From NCBI RefSeq assembly GCF_014651815.1, contig NZ_BMXP01000004.1:62001-126000 (forward strand): a DNA stretch of 64,000 nt, in the 5' to 3' direction. Every line of letters begins with the position of its first letter. The first letter of the stretch is position 1. This document shows positions 16,470-26,023 of this stretch, one piece after another. The position numbers and the translations under genes were made by a program. The notes below the pieces were generated by a model, which was given only the letters and a program-made list of their open reading frames with translations, ran no database searches and was not told where the DNA came from. The DNA is from Alteromonas halophila (GTDB taxonomy: Bacteria > Pseudomonadota > Gammaproteobacteria > Enterobacterales > Alteromonadaceae).

Positions 16470-19281
16470 AGTGGCGTGTTTCCCCATCACCCGCGACGTT
16501 AGTCACGCAGCGGCTGCACAGTTCAGGATGATGCTCATCGCTGCCCACATCTTCCCGATGGTGCCAGCAGCGCACGCACTTGGTACCCTTACTTTTATTA
16601 ACAATGACAGACAATCCATCAAGGGCCGTGGATTTGGCGTCTGCCGGCGCATCTTCAGCTTTGCACAAGGTCACGCCCGATGTAATCAGTACAAACCGCA
16701 GTTCGTCTTCTAATTGTGCAAGGGTGTTATAAAGTGCATCAGAGGCATACAGCGTGATGTTGGCCTCCAGTGAACCCCCAAGCTTTCCATCCTTCCGGCT
16801 TTGTTCCATGGCCTGATTGACCGTATCTTTCACAGCCAGTACCTGATGCCAGAAGTCGTCACCAAAGGTGTTATCGTCAGTAAAGCCATCAAAGCCGGTA
16901 TACCAGGCTTCGGTAAAGACAAATGCACTGCGCTTGCCTGGCAATGCCTCCCAGATTTCCTGCGCCGTAAAGCTGGTAATCGGCGCCATCCAGCGCACCA
17001 GCGCCTCAACAATATGGTAAAGCGCGGTCTGGCAGGAGCGTCGCGCAACACTGTCGGCTTTGGCGGTATACTGACGATCTTTAATGACGTCGAGGTAAAA
17101 CGCGCCCAGCTCTATTGAGCAAAAGTGCATCAGCTTCTGGCTAACGACCAGTAAATCGTATTGCTCATAAGCTTCAACCAGCTCTTTTTGTAACGCTCTG
17201 GCGCGACCAACGATCCAGCGATCCAGCGCCACCATATCCTGCTCAGGCACGGCATCATCCAGCGTGAAGCCATTCAGATTAGCCAGCAGGAAGCGAGACG
17301 TATTGCGTAAGCGGCGATACGCATCGGCTGCGCGCTTAAGAATTTCATCCGACACCGCAATTTCACCGCGATAGTCTGTTGACGCTACCCACAGTCGCAG
17401 AATATCGGCGCCTAGCTTGTTGGTAACCTCCTGAGGAGCTACCACATTGCCCAGCGACTTGGACATTTTCTTGCCGTGCGCATCCACCGTAAAGCCGTGA
17501 GTGAGCACCTGTTTATAGGGTGCATGCCCATGCATGGCTGTCGATGTCATCAGTGACGACATAAACCAGCCACGGTGCTGATCCGAGCCTTCAAGGTATA
17601 AGTCTGCCGACGACGGAATATCATCACGACGGTCGACCACAAAATAGTGTGTCACGCCAGAGTCAAACCAGACATCCAGCGTATCCGTTACCTTGTCGTA
17701 ATCCCCGGCGTTATCGCCCAGTAACTCGCTGTCATCAAGGTCCCACCAGGCCTGAATCCCTGATTGTTCAACGCAGGCTGCGACCTTCTCAATCAGTGCC
17801 GGCGTATCCGGATGCAGATCACCGGTCTGTTTGTGTACGTACAGCGGGATAGGCACACCCCAGGTTCGCTGCCGGGAAATACACCAGTCCGGACGTCCTT
17901 CGACCATTTTTTCAATGCGGTTTTCACCCCATTCCGGGATCCATTCGGTTTGCTTAATTTGTTCAAGCGACGCCTTGCGCAGTCCTTTGTTATCCATGCT
18001 GATAAACCACTGCGGCGTAGCGCGGAAGATGATTGGCGTTTTATGCCGCCAGCAATGCGGGTAGCTGTGCTCATACTTCACATTCAGCAGCAGGTTCCCC
18101 TTCTCTTTCACGGTCTCAACAATGGCGTCATTGGCTTTAAAGACAAACTGGCCGCCAAACAGCGGTACGTCATCCAGATAAACCCCGTTGTTGCCGACCG
18201 GATTGTACACCTCGATGCCATATTGTTTACCGATGTTAAAGTCATCCACACCATGTGCCGGCGCGGTATGCACACAGCCAGTACCAGAATCCACGGTGAC
18301 ATGATCGCCCATGATCAGCGGAACCTGAAGCTCCAGAAACGGATGATGAACTTTCAGGTTATCCAGCGATTCACCAACACAGGTCGCGACCTCACGGAAA
18401 GAGGTAACGCCGTAGCGCTCGATACAGCTTTCTACCAGGTCCTGTGCCATCACAATCCACTGCTTGTCTTCTCCCAGTTCAACCAGGGCATAGGTCAGTT
18501 CCGGGTGCAGGCTGATAGCCCGGTTCGCGGGCAGGGTCCAGGGGGTGGTTGTCCAGATTGCGACCCCGGCTTGATGATCACGTAATTGCTCTTCACTCAC
18601 GCCAAATGCTGCAGCAATTGCCGCACTGTCGGCAACCGGAAACTTCACATCAATGGCAGGCGAGACTTTGTCTTTATATTCAACTTCGGCCTCTGCCAGG
18701 GCTGAGCCACAGTCGGTGCACCAGTGCACGGGCTTAAAGCCTTTTTCCAGATGGCCGGACTCGACGATTTTACCCAGCGCACGAATGATGTTTGCTTCGC
18801 TGTCAAAATCCATGGTTTTGTAGGGCTTGTCCCATTCGCCGAAGATGCCAAGACGCTTGAAATCATTCATCTGACCGTCGATTTGCTTTTGTGCATAATC
18901 GCGGCAGCGCTGACGGAACTCAGCCGCAGTAACCTTCTTACCGGGTTTCCCGACTTTTTTCTCCACCATCAGTTCAATCGGCAAACCATGACAGTCCCAC
19001 CCCGGCACATAGGGGGCATCATAATCCGACAGGGTTTTAGACTTCACGATAATGTCTTTCAGAATTTTATTTACCGCGTGACCAATATGAATGTCCCCGT
19101 TCGCATAAGGAGGGCCATCGTGCAACACAAAAGGCGTTTTACCCGCTTTGGCCTCACGGATCTGACGGTACAAATCCTTTTCCTGCCAGGCCTTAAGCAT
19201 CTGTGGCTCTCGCTTTGCCAGATTGCCTCGCATTGGAAAATCGGTTTCAGGGAGGTTCAGTGTTGCTTTGTAATCACTCAT
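16462..19281 (-). CDS. ileS: isoleucyl-tRNA synthetase
   Basis: 939 residues, the normal length for the bacterial enzyme. Class I signatures are present: the HIGH motif in [20 protein letters not shown] and KMSKS in [13 protein letters not shown]. The editing (CP1) domain lies between them, including [13 protein letters not shown] and [13 protein letters not shown]. The C-terminal zinc ribbon has [12 protein letters not shown] and ELCSRC. It charges tRNA-Ile in the cytoplasm. It lies 57 bases after ribF and overlaps lspA by eight bases, the classical ribF-ileS-lspA order. A 273-codon open frame on the opposite strand is a shadow and not annotated. Confidence 0.98.
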   Translation of the reverse strand: MSDYKATLNLPETDFPMRGNLAKREPQMLKAWQEKDLYRQIREAKAGKTPFVLHDGPPYANGDIHIGHAVNKILKDIIVKSKTLSDYDAPYVPGWDCHGLPIELMVEKKVGKPGKKVTAAEFRQRCRDYAQKQIDGQMNDFKRLGIFGEWDKPYKTMDFDSEANIIRALGKIVESGHLEKGFKPVHWCTDCGSALAEAEVEYKDKVSPAIDVKFPVADSAAIAAAFGVSEEQLRDHQAGVAIWTTTPWTLPANRAISLHPELTYALVELGEDKQWIVMAQDLVESCIERYGVTSFREVATCVGESLDNLKVHHPFLELQVPLIMGDHVTVDSGTGCVHTAPAHGVDDFNIGKQYGIEVYNPVGNNGVYLDDVPLFGGQFVFKANDAIVETVKEKGNLLLNVKYEHSYPHCWRHKTPIIFRATPQWFISMDNKGLRKASLEQIKQTEWIPEWGENRIEKMVEGRPDWCISRQRTWGVPIPLYVHKQTGDLHPDTPALIEKVAACVEQSGIQAWWDLDDSELLGDNAGDYDKVTDTLDVWFDSGVTHYFVVDRRDDIPSSADLYLEGSDQHRGWFMSSLMTSTAMHGHAPYKQVLTHGFTVDAHGKKMSKSLGNVVAPQEVTNKLGADILRLWVASTDYRGEIAVSDEILKRAADAYRRLRNTSRFLLANLNGFTLDDAVPEQDMVALDRWIVGRARALQKELVEAYEQYDLLVVSQKLMHFCSIELGAFYLDVIKDRQYTAKADSVARRSCQTALYHIVEALVRWMAPITSFTAQEIWEALPGKRSAFVFTEAWYTGFDGFTDDNTFGDDFWHQVLAVKDTVNQAMEQSRKDGKLGGSLEANITLYASDALYNTLAQLEDELRFVLITSGVTLCKAEDAPADAKSTALDGLSVIVNKSKGTKCVRCWHHREDVGSDEHHPELCSRCVTNVAGDGETRHYA

Positions 19282-19338
19282 AAATCTTTTTTATCCATTT
19301 ACCTGTTAGGTCTAAAGCGGCACAGTTGGCGGACAACC

Positions 19339-20262
19339 CTATGCTCCTAATAACGCTCGCGCTTCGCGGGCGTCGTCTTCAATTTGGTTTTTTAATACCT
19401 CAAAGGAGGCAAACTTTTTTTCGTCACGTAGTTTTGCTACTGGATAGACATCAATAGAACGCCCGTAAATGTCTTCACTAAAGTCGAAAAGGTGCACTTC
19501 CAACTGGCTTCGCTGACCGCCAACCGTGGGCCGTGAGCCGACATTGGCAACCCCTTTAAATGGCTGACCATCGATATCGACACGCACGGCAAACACGCCT
19601 TTTAATGGAGAACGACAGCGCTTGAGCAGCACATTGGCGGTCGGGAAGCCGATGGTACGCCCTTTCTTCTCGCCATGCACAACCCGTCCCCGGATAGAAA
19701 AAGGCCGGCCCAGCATTTCATGTGCATGCGCAAAATCACCACTGTCTAACGCGTCTCGCACGGCCGTGGAACTGATGCGATGATCATGCATACGATAGCT
19801 TTGTGTGCTGACCACACGAAACCCGTGTTCTCGTCCCGCGGCTTCGAGCATCTCGAAATCGCCTTCGCGGCCACGTCCAAAACGAAAATCATCACCGACT
19901 ACCAGAAATTTCACACCCAGTTTGTCCACCAGTAATGATTTCACAAACGTGCCAGCGGACTGACTGGCAAAGGCCCGATTAAATTGCACCGCGACCAGCC
20001 TGTCAACGCCCTGACGCTTCAGGAGCAAATATTTTTCCCGTAATGGACTCAGCCTGGCAGGTGCAGTATCGGGGGTAAAAACCTCTTCCGGGTGTGGCTC
20101 GAAAACCATCACCGTGGCGGGTAATGACAGCGCTTCGGCCTGTGCCTTAACATTCGCCAATACCGCCTGATGCCCACGGTGCACCCCGTCAAATTTGCCG
20201 ATAGTCAGCACGCAGCCGCGATGCTGGGGGCGCAGATTATGTAGTCCGCGGACTAACTCCAC
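19339..20262 (-). CDS. ribF: bifunctional riboflavin kinase / FAD synthetase
   Basis: 307 residues. The N-terminal FMN adenylyltransferase domain opens with TIGKFDGVHRGHQ (a nucleotidyltransferase HxGH-type site) and continues through GDDFRFGRGREGD. The C-terminal flavokinase domain starts about residue 185 and contains GRTIGFPTANV. It makes FMN and then FAD from riboflavin in the cytoplasm. It sits between murJ and ileS, the order found in many gammaproteobacteria. FAD supply fits functionally with the nearby sdhE, but they are 18 kb apart and not co-regulated as far as I can see. Confidence 0.97.
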   Translation of the reverse strand: MELVRGLHNLRPQHRGCVLTIGKFDGVHRGHQAVLANVKAQAEALSLPATVMVFEPHPEEVFTPDTAPARLSPLREKYLLLKRQGVDRLVAVQFNRAFASQSAGTFVKSLLVDKLGVKFLVVGDDFRFGRGREGDFEMLEAAGREHGFRVVSTQSYRMHDHRISSTAVRDALDSGDFAHAHEMLGRPFSIRGRVVHGEKKGRTIGFPTANVLLKRCRSPLKGVFAVRVDIDGQPFKGVANVGSRPTVGGQRSQLEVHLFDFSEDIYGRSIDVYPVAKLRDEKKFASFEVLKNQIEDDAREARALLGA

Positions 20263-20354
20263 TGTCGATTCTGCCTTCTGTTAGAAATTACCTGTGATGA
20301 AGCCCGCGATTATAAACGACACGCGGCTGAATACCAATTCCTGTGCGCCTTTGA

Positions 20355-21938
20355 TTATTCTGATCGCACCGAAGAACGTTCCGCTTGCGCGGGCGTTAAT
20401 TGAGCAGGTCGTACGCCCAGTACCAGCGCAGTGCCAAAAAAGACCACCAGCGCCAGGCCAATCGACACGGCAACGTGCTGAATCTGCGCTACCAGTGCAA
20501 AATCATAGAATGCATCACCAATATCACGCCACACGATAATGACTGCCATTGCGGCACTGGCCAGCAGCACTTTTACAACAAACAGTAAAGTTGTGCGGGA
20601 TACCACATAGACACCCTGCTGATGCAGCGTGTAATACAGTAAGCCGGCATTGAGCGTAGCCGATAAACTGGTTGCCGCCGCCAGGCCAATATAGCCAAAA
20701 GGGATGGCAAGAATGAGGTTGAATACCATATTTGCAGCCATGCACCAGATCCCGAATTTAACCGGTGTTTTGGTGTCCTGACGGGAATAAAAGCCGGGTG
20801 CCAGCACTTTCACCAACATAAAGCTGAGTAATCCGAATGCATAGGCAGTCAGCGAATACGAGGCCATGCGTGCCGTTTCGGCGCTGAACGCGCCGCGCTG
20901 GAAAATAACAGTGAGAATAGGTTCAGCCATGACGCCAAGCCCTGTGGCTGCCGGGATCCCCAGCAAGCACACCATACGGACGGCCCAGTCAATGTTATCG
21001 GAAAAGCCACGGGCATCTTTGCCCACATGATTGCGTGACAGCGCCGGCAGGATCACTGTCGCGATGGCAATGCCAAACAACCCTAACGGAAACTCCAGCA
21101 GACGGTCAGAGTAATAAAGCCAGCTGATAGACCCCGTCATCAGGAAGCTGGCAATAAAGGTATCGAACAGTAAGTTAATCTGCCCTACCGATACGCCAAA
21201 AAGCGCGGGGATCATCAGTGTCCGGACTTTCTTTACATGTGGATCATGCCAGCCCCACTTTGGCCGCACCAGCAAGCCAGCCCTAAACAAAAAAGGTAGC
21301 TGAAACGCCAGTTGTACAACACCACCGACAAATACGCCCCAGGCCAGACCATACGCTGGCTGTGCCAGCTCTGGCGAGACATACATCGCAAACAGGATAA
21401 TACAAATATTTAGCAACACTGGCGTAAAGGCCGCCACCGCAAACTGATTGAGGGTATTGAGTATCGCCCCGGCCAGTCCGGTAAGCGAAATAAACGCCAG
21501 ATACGGAAAGGTGATTTTCAGCATGGTACTGGCCAGCAGATATTTCTCCCCGTCTTTCCCGTCGCTGAGCCAGTCAATGAACCAGCCGGTGCCAAACAGG
21601 GCGGCCAGCACGGGTGACAACAATACTCCGAGCAGCGACACCACAAAAACAATCGCCCCAAGCGTTCCGGAGATGCGCGCCACAAACGCGCGCAAGTGCG
21701 CATCGTCGTGTTCTTCTTTGACTTCTGTGAGCACCGGAATGAAAGCCTGGGCAAATGCCCCTTCTGCAAACAGGCGCCGTAGAAAGTTAGGGATTTTATT
21801 GGCGAAGAAAAAGACGTCGGCAGCCGCGCCGTCACCCATGAGCCGGGCTACCACTACGTCACGGGCCAGCCCCAGTACGCGAGAAATGAGTGTCATTGCA
21901 CTGACAATTAGGCCCGATCTAATTAGCTTCCCTGACAC
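20355..21938 (-). CDS. murJ: lipid II flippase MurJ
   Basis: 527 residues with about 14 hydrophobic segments. The N-terminal signature is KLIRSGLIVSAMTLISRVLGLARDVVVARLMG, the conserved MurJ/MviN opening, followed by FFANKIPNFLRRLFAEGAFAQAFIPV. MurJ flips lipid-linked peptidoglycan precursor across the inner membrane. The start is a GTG at 21938 with AAGG directly upstream; the family commonly begins at this point. It is divergent from rpsT, with ribF 92 bases downstream, as in many relatives. Confidence 0.96.
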   Translation of the reverse strand: MSGKLIRSGLIVSAMTLISRVLGLARDVVVARLMGDGAAADVFFFANKIPNFLRRLFAEGAFAQAFIPVLTEVKEEHDDAHLRAFVARISGTLGAIVFVVSLLGVLLSPVLAALFGTGWFIDWLSDGKDGEKYLLASTMLKITFPYLAFISLTGLAGAILNTLNQFAVAAFTPVLLNICIILFAMYVSPELAQPAYGLAWGVFVGGVVQLAFQLPFLFRAGLLVRPKWGWHDPHVKKVRTLMIPALFGVSVGQINLLFDTFIASFLMTGSISWLYYSDRLLEFPLGLFGIAIATVILPALSRNHVGKDARGFSDNIDWAVRMVCLLGIPAATGLGVMAEPILTVIFQRGAFSAETARMASYSLTAYAFGLLSFMLVKVLAPGFYSRQDTKTPVKFGIWCMAANMVFNLILAIPFGYIGLAAATSLSATLNAGLLYYTLHQQGVYVVSRTTLLFVVKVLLASAAMAVIIVWRDIGDAFYDFALVAQIQHVAVSIGLALVVFFGTALVLGVRPAQLTPAQAERSSVRSE

Positions 21939-22076
21939 CTTCCGTTTCGCCCCGCTGATGATTTATAATGACGTGTATCATAACGGAAGCCTGATGAATG
22001 AGGAAACCGTAAAACGGCCAGTCAGAGCAGTAAAACGTTAGTGATACACGGATTTGCCGGCAGCCGACAAAATCGT

Positions 22077-22105
22077 TTGACATTTCATCGATAGCTAGGC
22101 ACAAT
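22077..22105 (+). promoter_or_regulatory. promoter of rpsT
   Basis: TTGACA (22077-22082), a 17-base spacer, and CACAAT (22100-22105), followed by a GC-rich CCGCACCC start region. This is a near-ideal sigma-70 promoter 44 bases before the rpsT start codon. Confidence 0.75.
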
Positions 22106-22148
22106 CCGCACCCTCGATTTTGACATGAATTTTTTTGGGAGTTACACC

Positions 22149-22409
22149 TTGGCTAACATTAAGTCTGCTAAGAAACGTGCAATCCAAGCCGAAAAGCGTC
22201 GTCAGCATAATGCCAGCCGCCGCTCCATGACTCGTACAAGCATCAAGAAAGTAACAGCGGCTATCGCTAAAGGCGACAAAGAAGGTGCACAGGCTGCATT
22301 CGCTGCTGCTCAACCTATGCTTGACAGAATGGCAACCAAAGGTTTGATTCACAAGAACAAAGCTGCACGTCATAAAAGCCGTTTGATGGCGCAAATTAAA
22401 GCGCTGTAA
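22149..22409 (+). CDS. rpsT: 30S ribosomal protein S20
   Basis: 86 residues beginning (M)[20 protein letters not shown], with the usual basic helical composition. The start is a TTG at 22149 with GGGAG eight bases upstream. The in-frame ATG at 22125 would add residues unlike any S20. E. coli rpsT also begins with UUG and is autogenously controlled at translation. The same rare start here suggests the same control, but I infer this. S20 binds 16S rRNA in the small subunit. It is monocistronic, with its own promoter and a strong terminator. Confidence 0.97.
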   Translation: MANIKSAKKRAIQAEKRRQHNASRRSMTRTSIKKVTAAIAKGDKEGAQAAFAAAQPMLDRMATKGLIHKNKAARHKSRLMAQIKAL

Positions 22410-22430
22410 TACGCATGACGTGAGTAAGAT

Positions 22431-22457
22431 AAAAAGCGCCGGTTGGCGCTTTTTTTA
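22431..22457 (+). terminator. intrinsic terminator of rpsT
   Basis: A stem AGCGCC (22435-22440) with GGCGCT (22445-22450) is followed by a run of seven Ts. Confidence 0.9.
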
Positions 22458-22558
22458 TGCCTGTCAATTGTCACAGGATCGTCAACTGCCCGTCACCTAA
22501 CTGTCAACAAGCCGCCCTATCATGGCCTTCCAAAGTAGAAATACGTTGGAATGTCGTT

Positions 22559-23356
22559 ATGCAAACGCCCCACTACCGCACGCTCTGGTTATCCGATCTG
22601 CACCTTGGCAGTCAGGACTGTAAAGCCGAATTTTTACTGCATTTTCTTGATTCCGTCACCGTCGATACCCTTTACCTGGTTGGGGATATTGTCGACATGT
22701 GGCAAATGAGCAAACAGTTCCGCTGGCCACAGCGTCATAACCAGGTACTGCACAAATTTATGCAAATGAGCCAGCAGGGTACCCGGGTTGTCTATCTTCC
22801 GGGTAACCATGACGAGCCATTGCAGTCTTACTCGGGCATGGCACTGGGGGACATAGACATTGAACGGGAGCTGATTCATACCACGGCGGCAGGAAAGCGG
22901 TACCTCGTATTGCATGGCGATCAGTTCGATGCCGACGTCACACTGGGCAGATTTCACGCCTGGCTGGGCGATAAAGCCTACGATCTATTGCTGTTTTTGA
23001 ATCGCTGGTACAACCGGATTCAGACATTGCGCAAACGGGAATACTGGTCCCTGGCGGGTTACATAAAAAAACACATTAAAGGCGCTAATGAGGCCATCAG
23101 CCGTTACCGGCAGGCATGCTGCAAGCGCGCAGCCGAGCTCAGTCTGGATGGCGTTATCTGTGGTCATATTCATCATCCGGAAAGCACGGTCGAAAATGGT
23201 ATTCACTACATCAACGACGGTGACTGGATTGAAAACTGCAGTGCGCTGGCAGAAGACGACACGGGCCAGCTCACCCTGATTTATTATCATCAAATGATGG
23301 GGGCAACCAGGATCAGACATCTGAAGCCGGACACAGCCGCGTCAAAGGCGGCCTGA
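22559..23356 (+). CDS. calcineurin-like phosphoesterase, UDP-2,3-diacylglucosamine diphosphatase (LpxH2-like) family
   Basis: 265 residues from the ATG at 22559; the frame is open 34 codons upstream, but those residues overlap the rpsT terminator and look non-coding. Metallophosphoesterase motifs occur in order: SDLHLGS, GDIVDMW, GNHD, and GHIHHPE with a preceding HGDQFD. The overall pattern fits the LpxH-related group often named UDP-2,3-diacylglucosamine diphosphatase, though true activity in lipid A synthesis is not certain for this branch. It is probably peripheral to the inner membrane. It stands 91 bases before an acyltransferase fusion gene and a PAP2 phosphatase, suggesting a lipid-related neighbourhood. 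Confidence 0.8.
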   Translation: MQTPHYRTLWLSDLHLGSQDCKAEFLLHFLDSVTVDTLYLVGDIVDMWQMSKQFRWPQRHNQVLHKFMQMSQQGTRVVYLPGNHDEPLQSYSGMALGDIDIERELIHTTAAGKRYLVLHGDQFDADVTLGRFHAWLGDKAYDLLLFLNRWYNRIQTLRKREYWSLAGYIKKHIKGANEAISRYRQACCKRAAELSLDGVICGHIHHPESTVENGIHYINDGDWIENCSALAEDDTGQLTLIYYHQMMGATRIRHLKPDTAASKAA

Positions 23357-23447
23357 CGGATGCCCCGGTACTGCAAAGCGAATGACATAAACCTGCGCAT
23401 CAACGCATGCCAGCGCCATACCTGTTTCATCATAAGCGAGAATATTT

Positions 23448-25172
23448 ATGTTTACCGTTGATGAAGTACTAAATAAGCACTACCCCAGCGTTGCCAGCAA
23501 GCCCTGGCTGTTCAAGTCATTGTCTTTTGTATTGCGACACCTGCTCCACGAACGTGAGATAACCGAGTTTGGTGAAACCTATCCGCATTATCACGATATC
23601 GACTTTGTCGAGCAGGTCCTGGATTACTTTAATATCAGCTACTCTACCCGTGATGTTGAGCGTGAACGTATTCCAACCGAGGGACGCCTGGTCATTATTG
23701 CCAACCATCCAATCGGATCGCTGGACGCACTGGCCCTGATTAAACTGGTCAGTGAAGTCCGGCACGATCTGAAAGTCGTGGCAAACGAGATGCTGATGGC
23801 CATTGAGCCGCTGCACGATATGCTGTTACCGGTTAATAACATGCAGGGCGGCACACCAAAGCAACACCTTGAGGCCATTCACGGCCACCTGAGAGAGGAA
23901 GGCGCGGTACTGATATTTCCGGCGGGCGAAGTCTCGCGACTGCGCCCTCAGGGCGTCCGCGATACATTCTGGCACAGCGGCTTTCTGCGCATCGCCCGGC
24001 ACACTAAATCACCGCTGTTGCCGGTTTTTATCGACGCGAAAAACTCGCCATTTTTCTATGGCGTATCGATGCTCTATAAACCGCTGGCCACGGCACTGCT
24101 GGTCAGAGAAATGTTTGGTCAGCGTAAAACACACCTGCCTATGCGCATTGGGGAACTGATCCCCAGCGAGTCATATCAGAAGCTCACCATTCCGTTAAAA
24201 GATCAGGTAAAGCTGTTTAAGCGGCACCTATACCGTATTGGCAACAATAAGAAGGGCGTTTTCGCAACCCAGGCACCGGTTGCGCTGCCGGAAGATCGCA
24301 AAGAGCTCACCCGGGCGATAAAAAAACAATGTGAGCACCTCGGCCACACCGCCGATGGTAAATCCATTTATTTGTATCAGCACCACACCAGTTCGCCGAT
24401 AATGCGAGAAATAGGCCGGCTTCGTGAAATTGCGTTTCGCGCTGTGGGTGAAGGAACCAATAGCCGTCGGGACATCGACAAATACGACTCACACTATTAT
24501 CACCTGGTGTTGTGGGACGATAATGATTTGGAAATTGTCGGGGCTTACCGGTTTGGCGATGCGCAGCAACTGACCGCCCCGACCCATCCCACAGGCCTGT
24601 ATTCGGCCACGTTGTTTGACTACCCGCCGCAGGAAAACCAGGCGCTGTTCCGTGAGGGACTGGAACTGGGCCGGAGTTTTGTACAGCCCCGCTACTGGGG
24701 TAAACGCAGTCTGGATTATCTGTGGTTTGGCATTGGCGCGTTTTTACGCCGGTACCCGAAATACCGTTATCTGTTCGGGGCTGTCTCTTTGAGTGACAGC
24801 TACCCGCAGCCTGCCAAAGACTTATTGGTGCACTTTTATCGCAGCCATTTTCCGGCAAAGTTTGGCTGTGCCGTGTCCAGAAAGCCTTACCCTGTATCAG
24901 CCGATGTATTGCAGACCTTCAGCGGCAAGCATTACCGCGAAGAATTTACCGAGCTTAAAGCCCTGCTGGCCAATATGGGGGTGAACGTCCCTACCCTGTA
25001 TAAGCAATATACCGAAGTGTGTGAGCCAGAAGGGGTAGCTTTTCTCGACTTTAATGTCGATCCCGACTTCAATGATTGTATTGATGGGCTGGTTGTTGTC
25101 GACTTAAGGGCGCTGACTGTTAAGAAGCGTAAGCGCTACCTGGGTGAACCGGCGCTGGACAAAAGTGCATAG
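23448..25172 (+). CDS. olsF: two-domain acyltransferase, OlsF-like (ornithine lipid synthesis)
   Basis: 574 residues with two acyltransferase parts. Residues about 60-270 are a PlsC/LPLAT-like domain (IANHPIGSLDALALI in place of the HxxxxD box, then IFPAGEVSRLRPQG). Residues about 310-500 are a hemolysin-like GNAT domain related to OlsB (EIVGAYRFGDAQQ, LELGRSFVQPRYWG, FGAVSLSDSYP). This order is that of OlsF, the fused enzyme first described in Serratia, which makes lyso-ornithine lipid and then acylates it. The His-x4-Asp motif reads HPIGSLD, spacing intact. It is preceded by an LpxH-like gene and followed by a PAP2 phosphatase. The final product (ornithine lipid or another aminolipid) cannot be read from sequence. 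Confidence 0.7.
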   Translation: MFTVDEVLNKHYPSVASKPWLFKSLSFVLRHLLHEREITEFGETYPHYHDIDFVEQVLDYFNISYSTRDVERERIPTEGRLVIIANHPIGSLDALALIKLVSEVRHDLKVVANEMLMAIEPLHDMLLPVNNMQGGTPKQHLEAIHGHLREEGAVLIFPAGEVSRLRPQGVRDTFWHSGFLRIARHTKSPLLPVFIDAKNSPFFYGVSMLYKPLATALLVREMFGQRKTHLPMRIGELIPSESYQKLTIPLKDQVKLFKRHLYRIGNNKKGVFATQAPVALPEDRKELTRAIKKQCEHLGHTADGKSIYLYQHHTSSPIMREIGRLREIAFRAVGEGTNSRRDIDKYDSHYYHLVLWDDNDLEIVGAYRFGDAQQLTAPTHPTGLYSATLFDYPPQENQALFREGLELGRSFVQPRYWGKRSLDYLWFGIGAFLRRYPKYRYLFGAVSLSDSYPQPAKDLLVHFYRSHFPAKFGCAVSRKPYPVSADVLQTFSGKHYREEFTELKALLANMGVNVPTLYKQYTEVCEPEGVAFLDFNVDPDFNDCIDGLVVVDLRALTVKKRKRYLGEPALDKSA

Positions 25173-25309
25173 GTCAACACTGACACTGCTACAGAAAAAT
25201 GATCATGTGAGTATAAATACCCGCCACGCCGGTCTGGTGTCTGAGAAGTGATACAAAGTACCTGTTTATCCGAATAAACATGAAATACGACGGATAAACA
25301 CGGGATTGT

Positions 25310-25987
25310 ATGACACTTAGCAAACTGTTCCGGGGCAAAGCACTGGCCCTGTTACTCTGTTTTTCCGGCCTGAGCTGGTTTTTTATTGAAATGGCGATTG
25401 TTGTGCAGGCAGGCGACACGCTGCAGCTTGATAAACAACTGATCCTGGCATTACGTTCATCCAGTGATGTGACAGATCCGCTGGGCCCCACGTGGCTGGA
25501 AGAAATGATGCGGGATGGTACCGCGCTGGGCAGCAACTGGATTTTGCTGTCACTTTCTTTGTTCAGCGCCGCTTATCTCTATCTGCGTGATAAAAAGCAC
25601 ATGGCCGTATTTCTAACGATAACTATACTATCGGGACTGGCCATGGCCTTTCTCCTCAAACACGCAATTGATCGCCCACGGCCAGACCTGGTCAGCCACG
25701 CCACCAAGGTGTATACGGCATCCTTTCCGTCAGCGCATGCCATGATGTCTACACTCGTGTATATGTCACTGGCACTGCTGCTTGCCAGCGTGCAGACGCG
25801 AAGCGCAATCAGGGGACTTATTTACGTTGCCGCCGTGATAGTGGCGCTTTGGGTTGGGGTTAGCCGGGTCTATCTGGGCGTACACTGGCCGACCGACGTA
25901 CTTGCCGGCTGGTGCGCTGGCGCATTCTGGGCGCTGGCCAGTTATAAAGTAGTACCTTATCTGTTTACAGACAACAAAAACGCTTAG
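25310..25987 (+). CDS. PAP2-family membrane phosphatase
   Basis: 225 residues with six hydrophobic segments and the three acid-phosphatase motifs: KHAIDRPRPD, SFPSAHAM and SRVYLGVHWPTDVLAG. Proteins of this type dephosphorylate lipid pyrophosphates or phosphatidic/phosphatidylglycerol phosphates on the periplasmic side of the inner membrane; undecaprenyl pyrophosphate is a common substrate. The start ATG is at 25310 with a GGGA site. It is convergent with dapE (36-base gap). Substrate cannot be told from sequence; context suggests envelope lipids. Confidence 0.88.
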   Translation: MTLSKLFRGKALALLLCFSGLSWFFIEMAIVVQAGDTLQLDKQLILALRSSSDVTDPLGPTWLEEMMRDGTALGSNWILLSLSLFSAAYLYLRDKKHMAVFLTITILSGLAMAFLLKHAIDRPRPDLVSHATKVYTASFPSAHAMMSTLVYMSLALLLASVQTRSAIRGLIYVAAVIVALWVGVSRVYLGVHWPTDVLAGWCAGAFWALASYKVVPYLFTDNKNA

Positions 25988-26023
25988 CCAATCGCGACGA
26001 ATCATGGAAGCGCACCATTATGC

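Noticed and set aside
17764-18585. A 273-codon open frame on the + strand inside ileS
   Set aside because: It lies fully antisense to a secure synthetase gene, has no ribosome site and no recognisable domain; long shadows are common opposite well-biased genes.
24307-24858. A 183-codon leftward frame inside the OlsF-like gene
   Set aside because: Antisense shadow with no start signal; Pro- and Gly-rich pattern is typical of reversed coding sequence.
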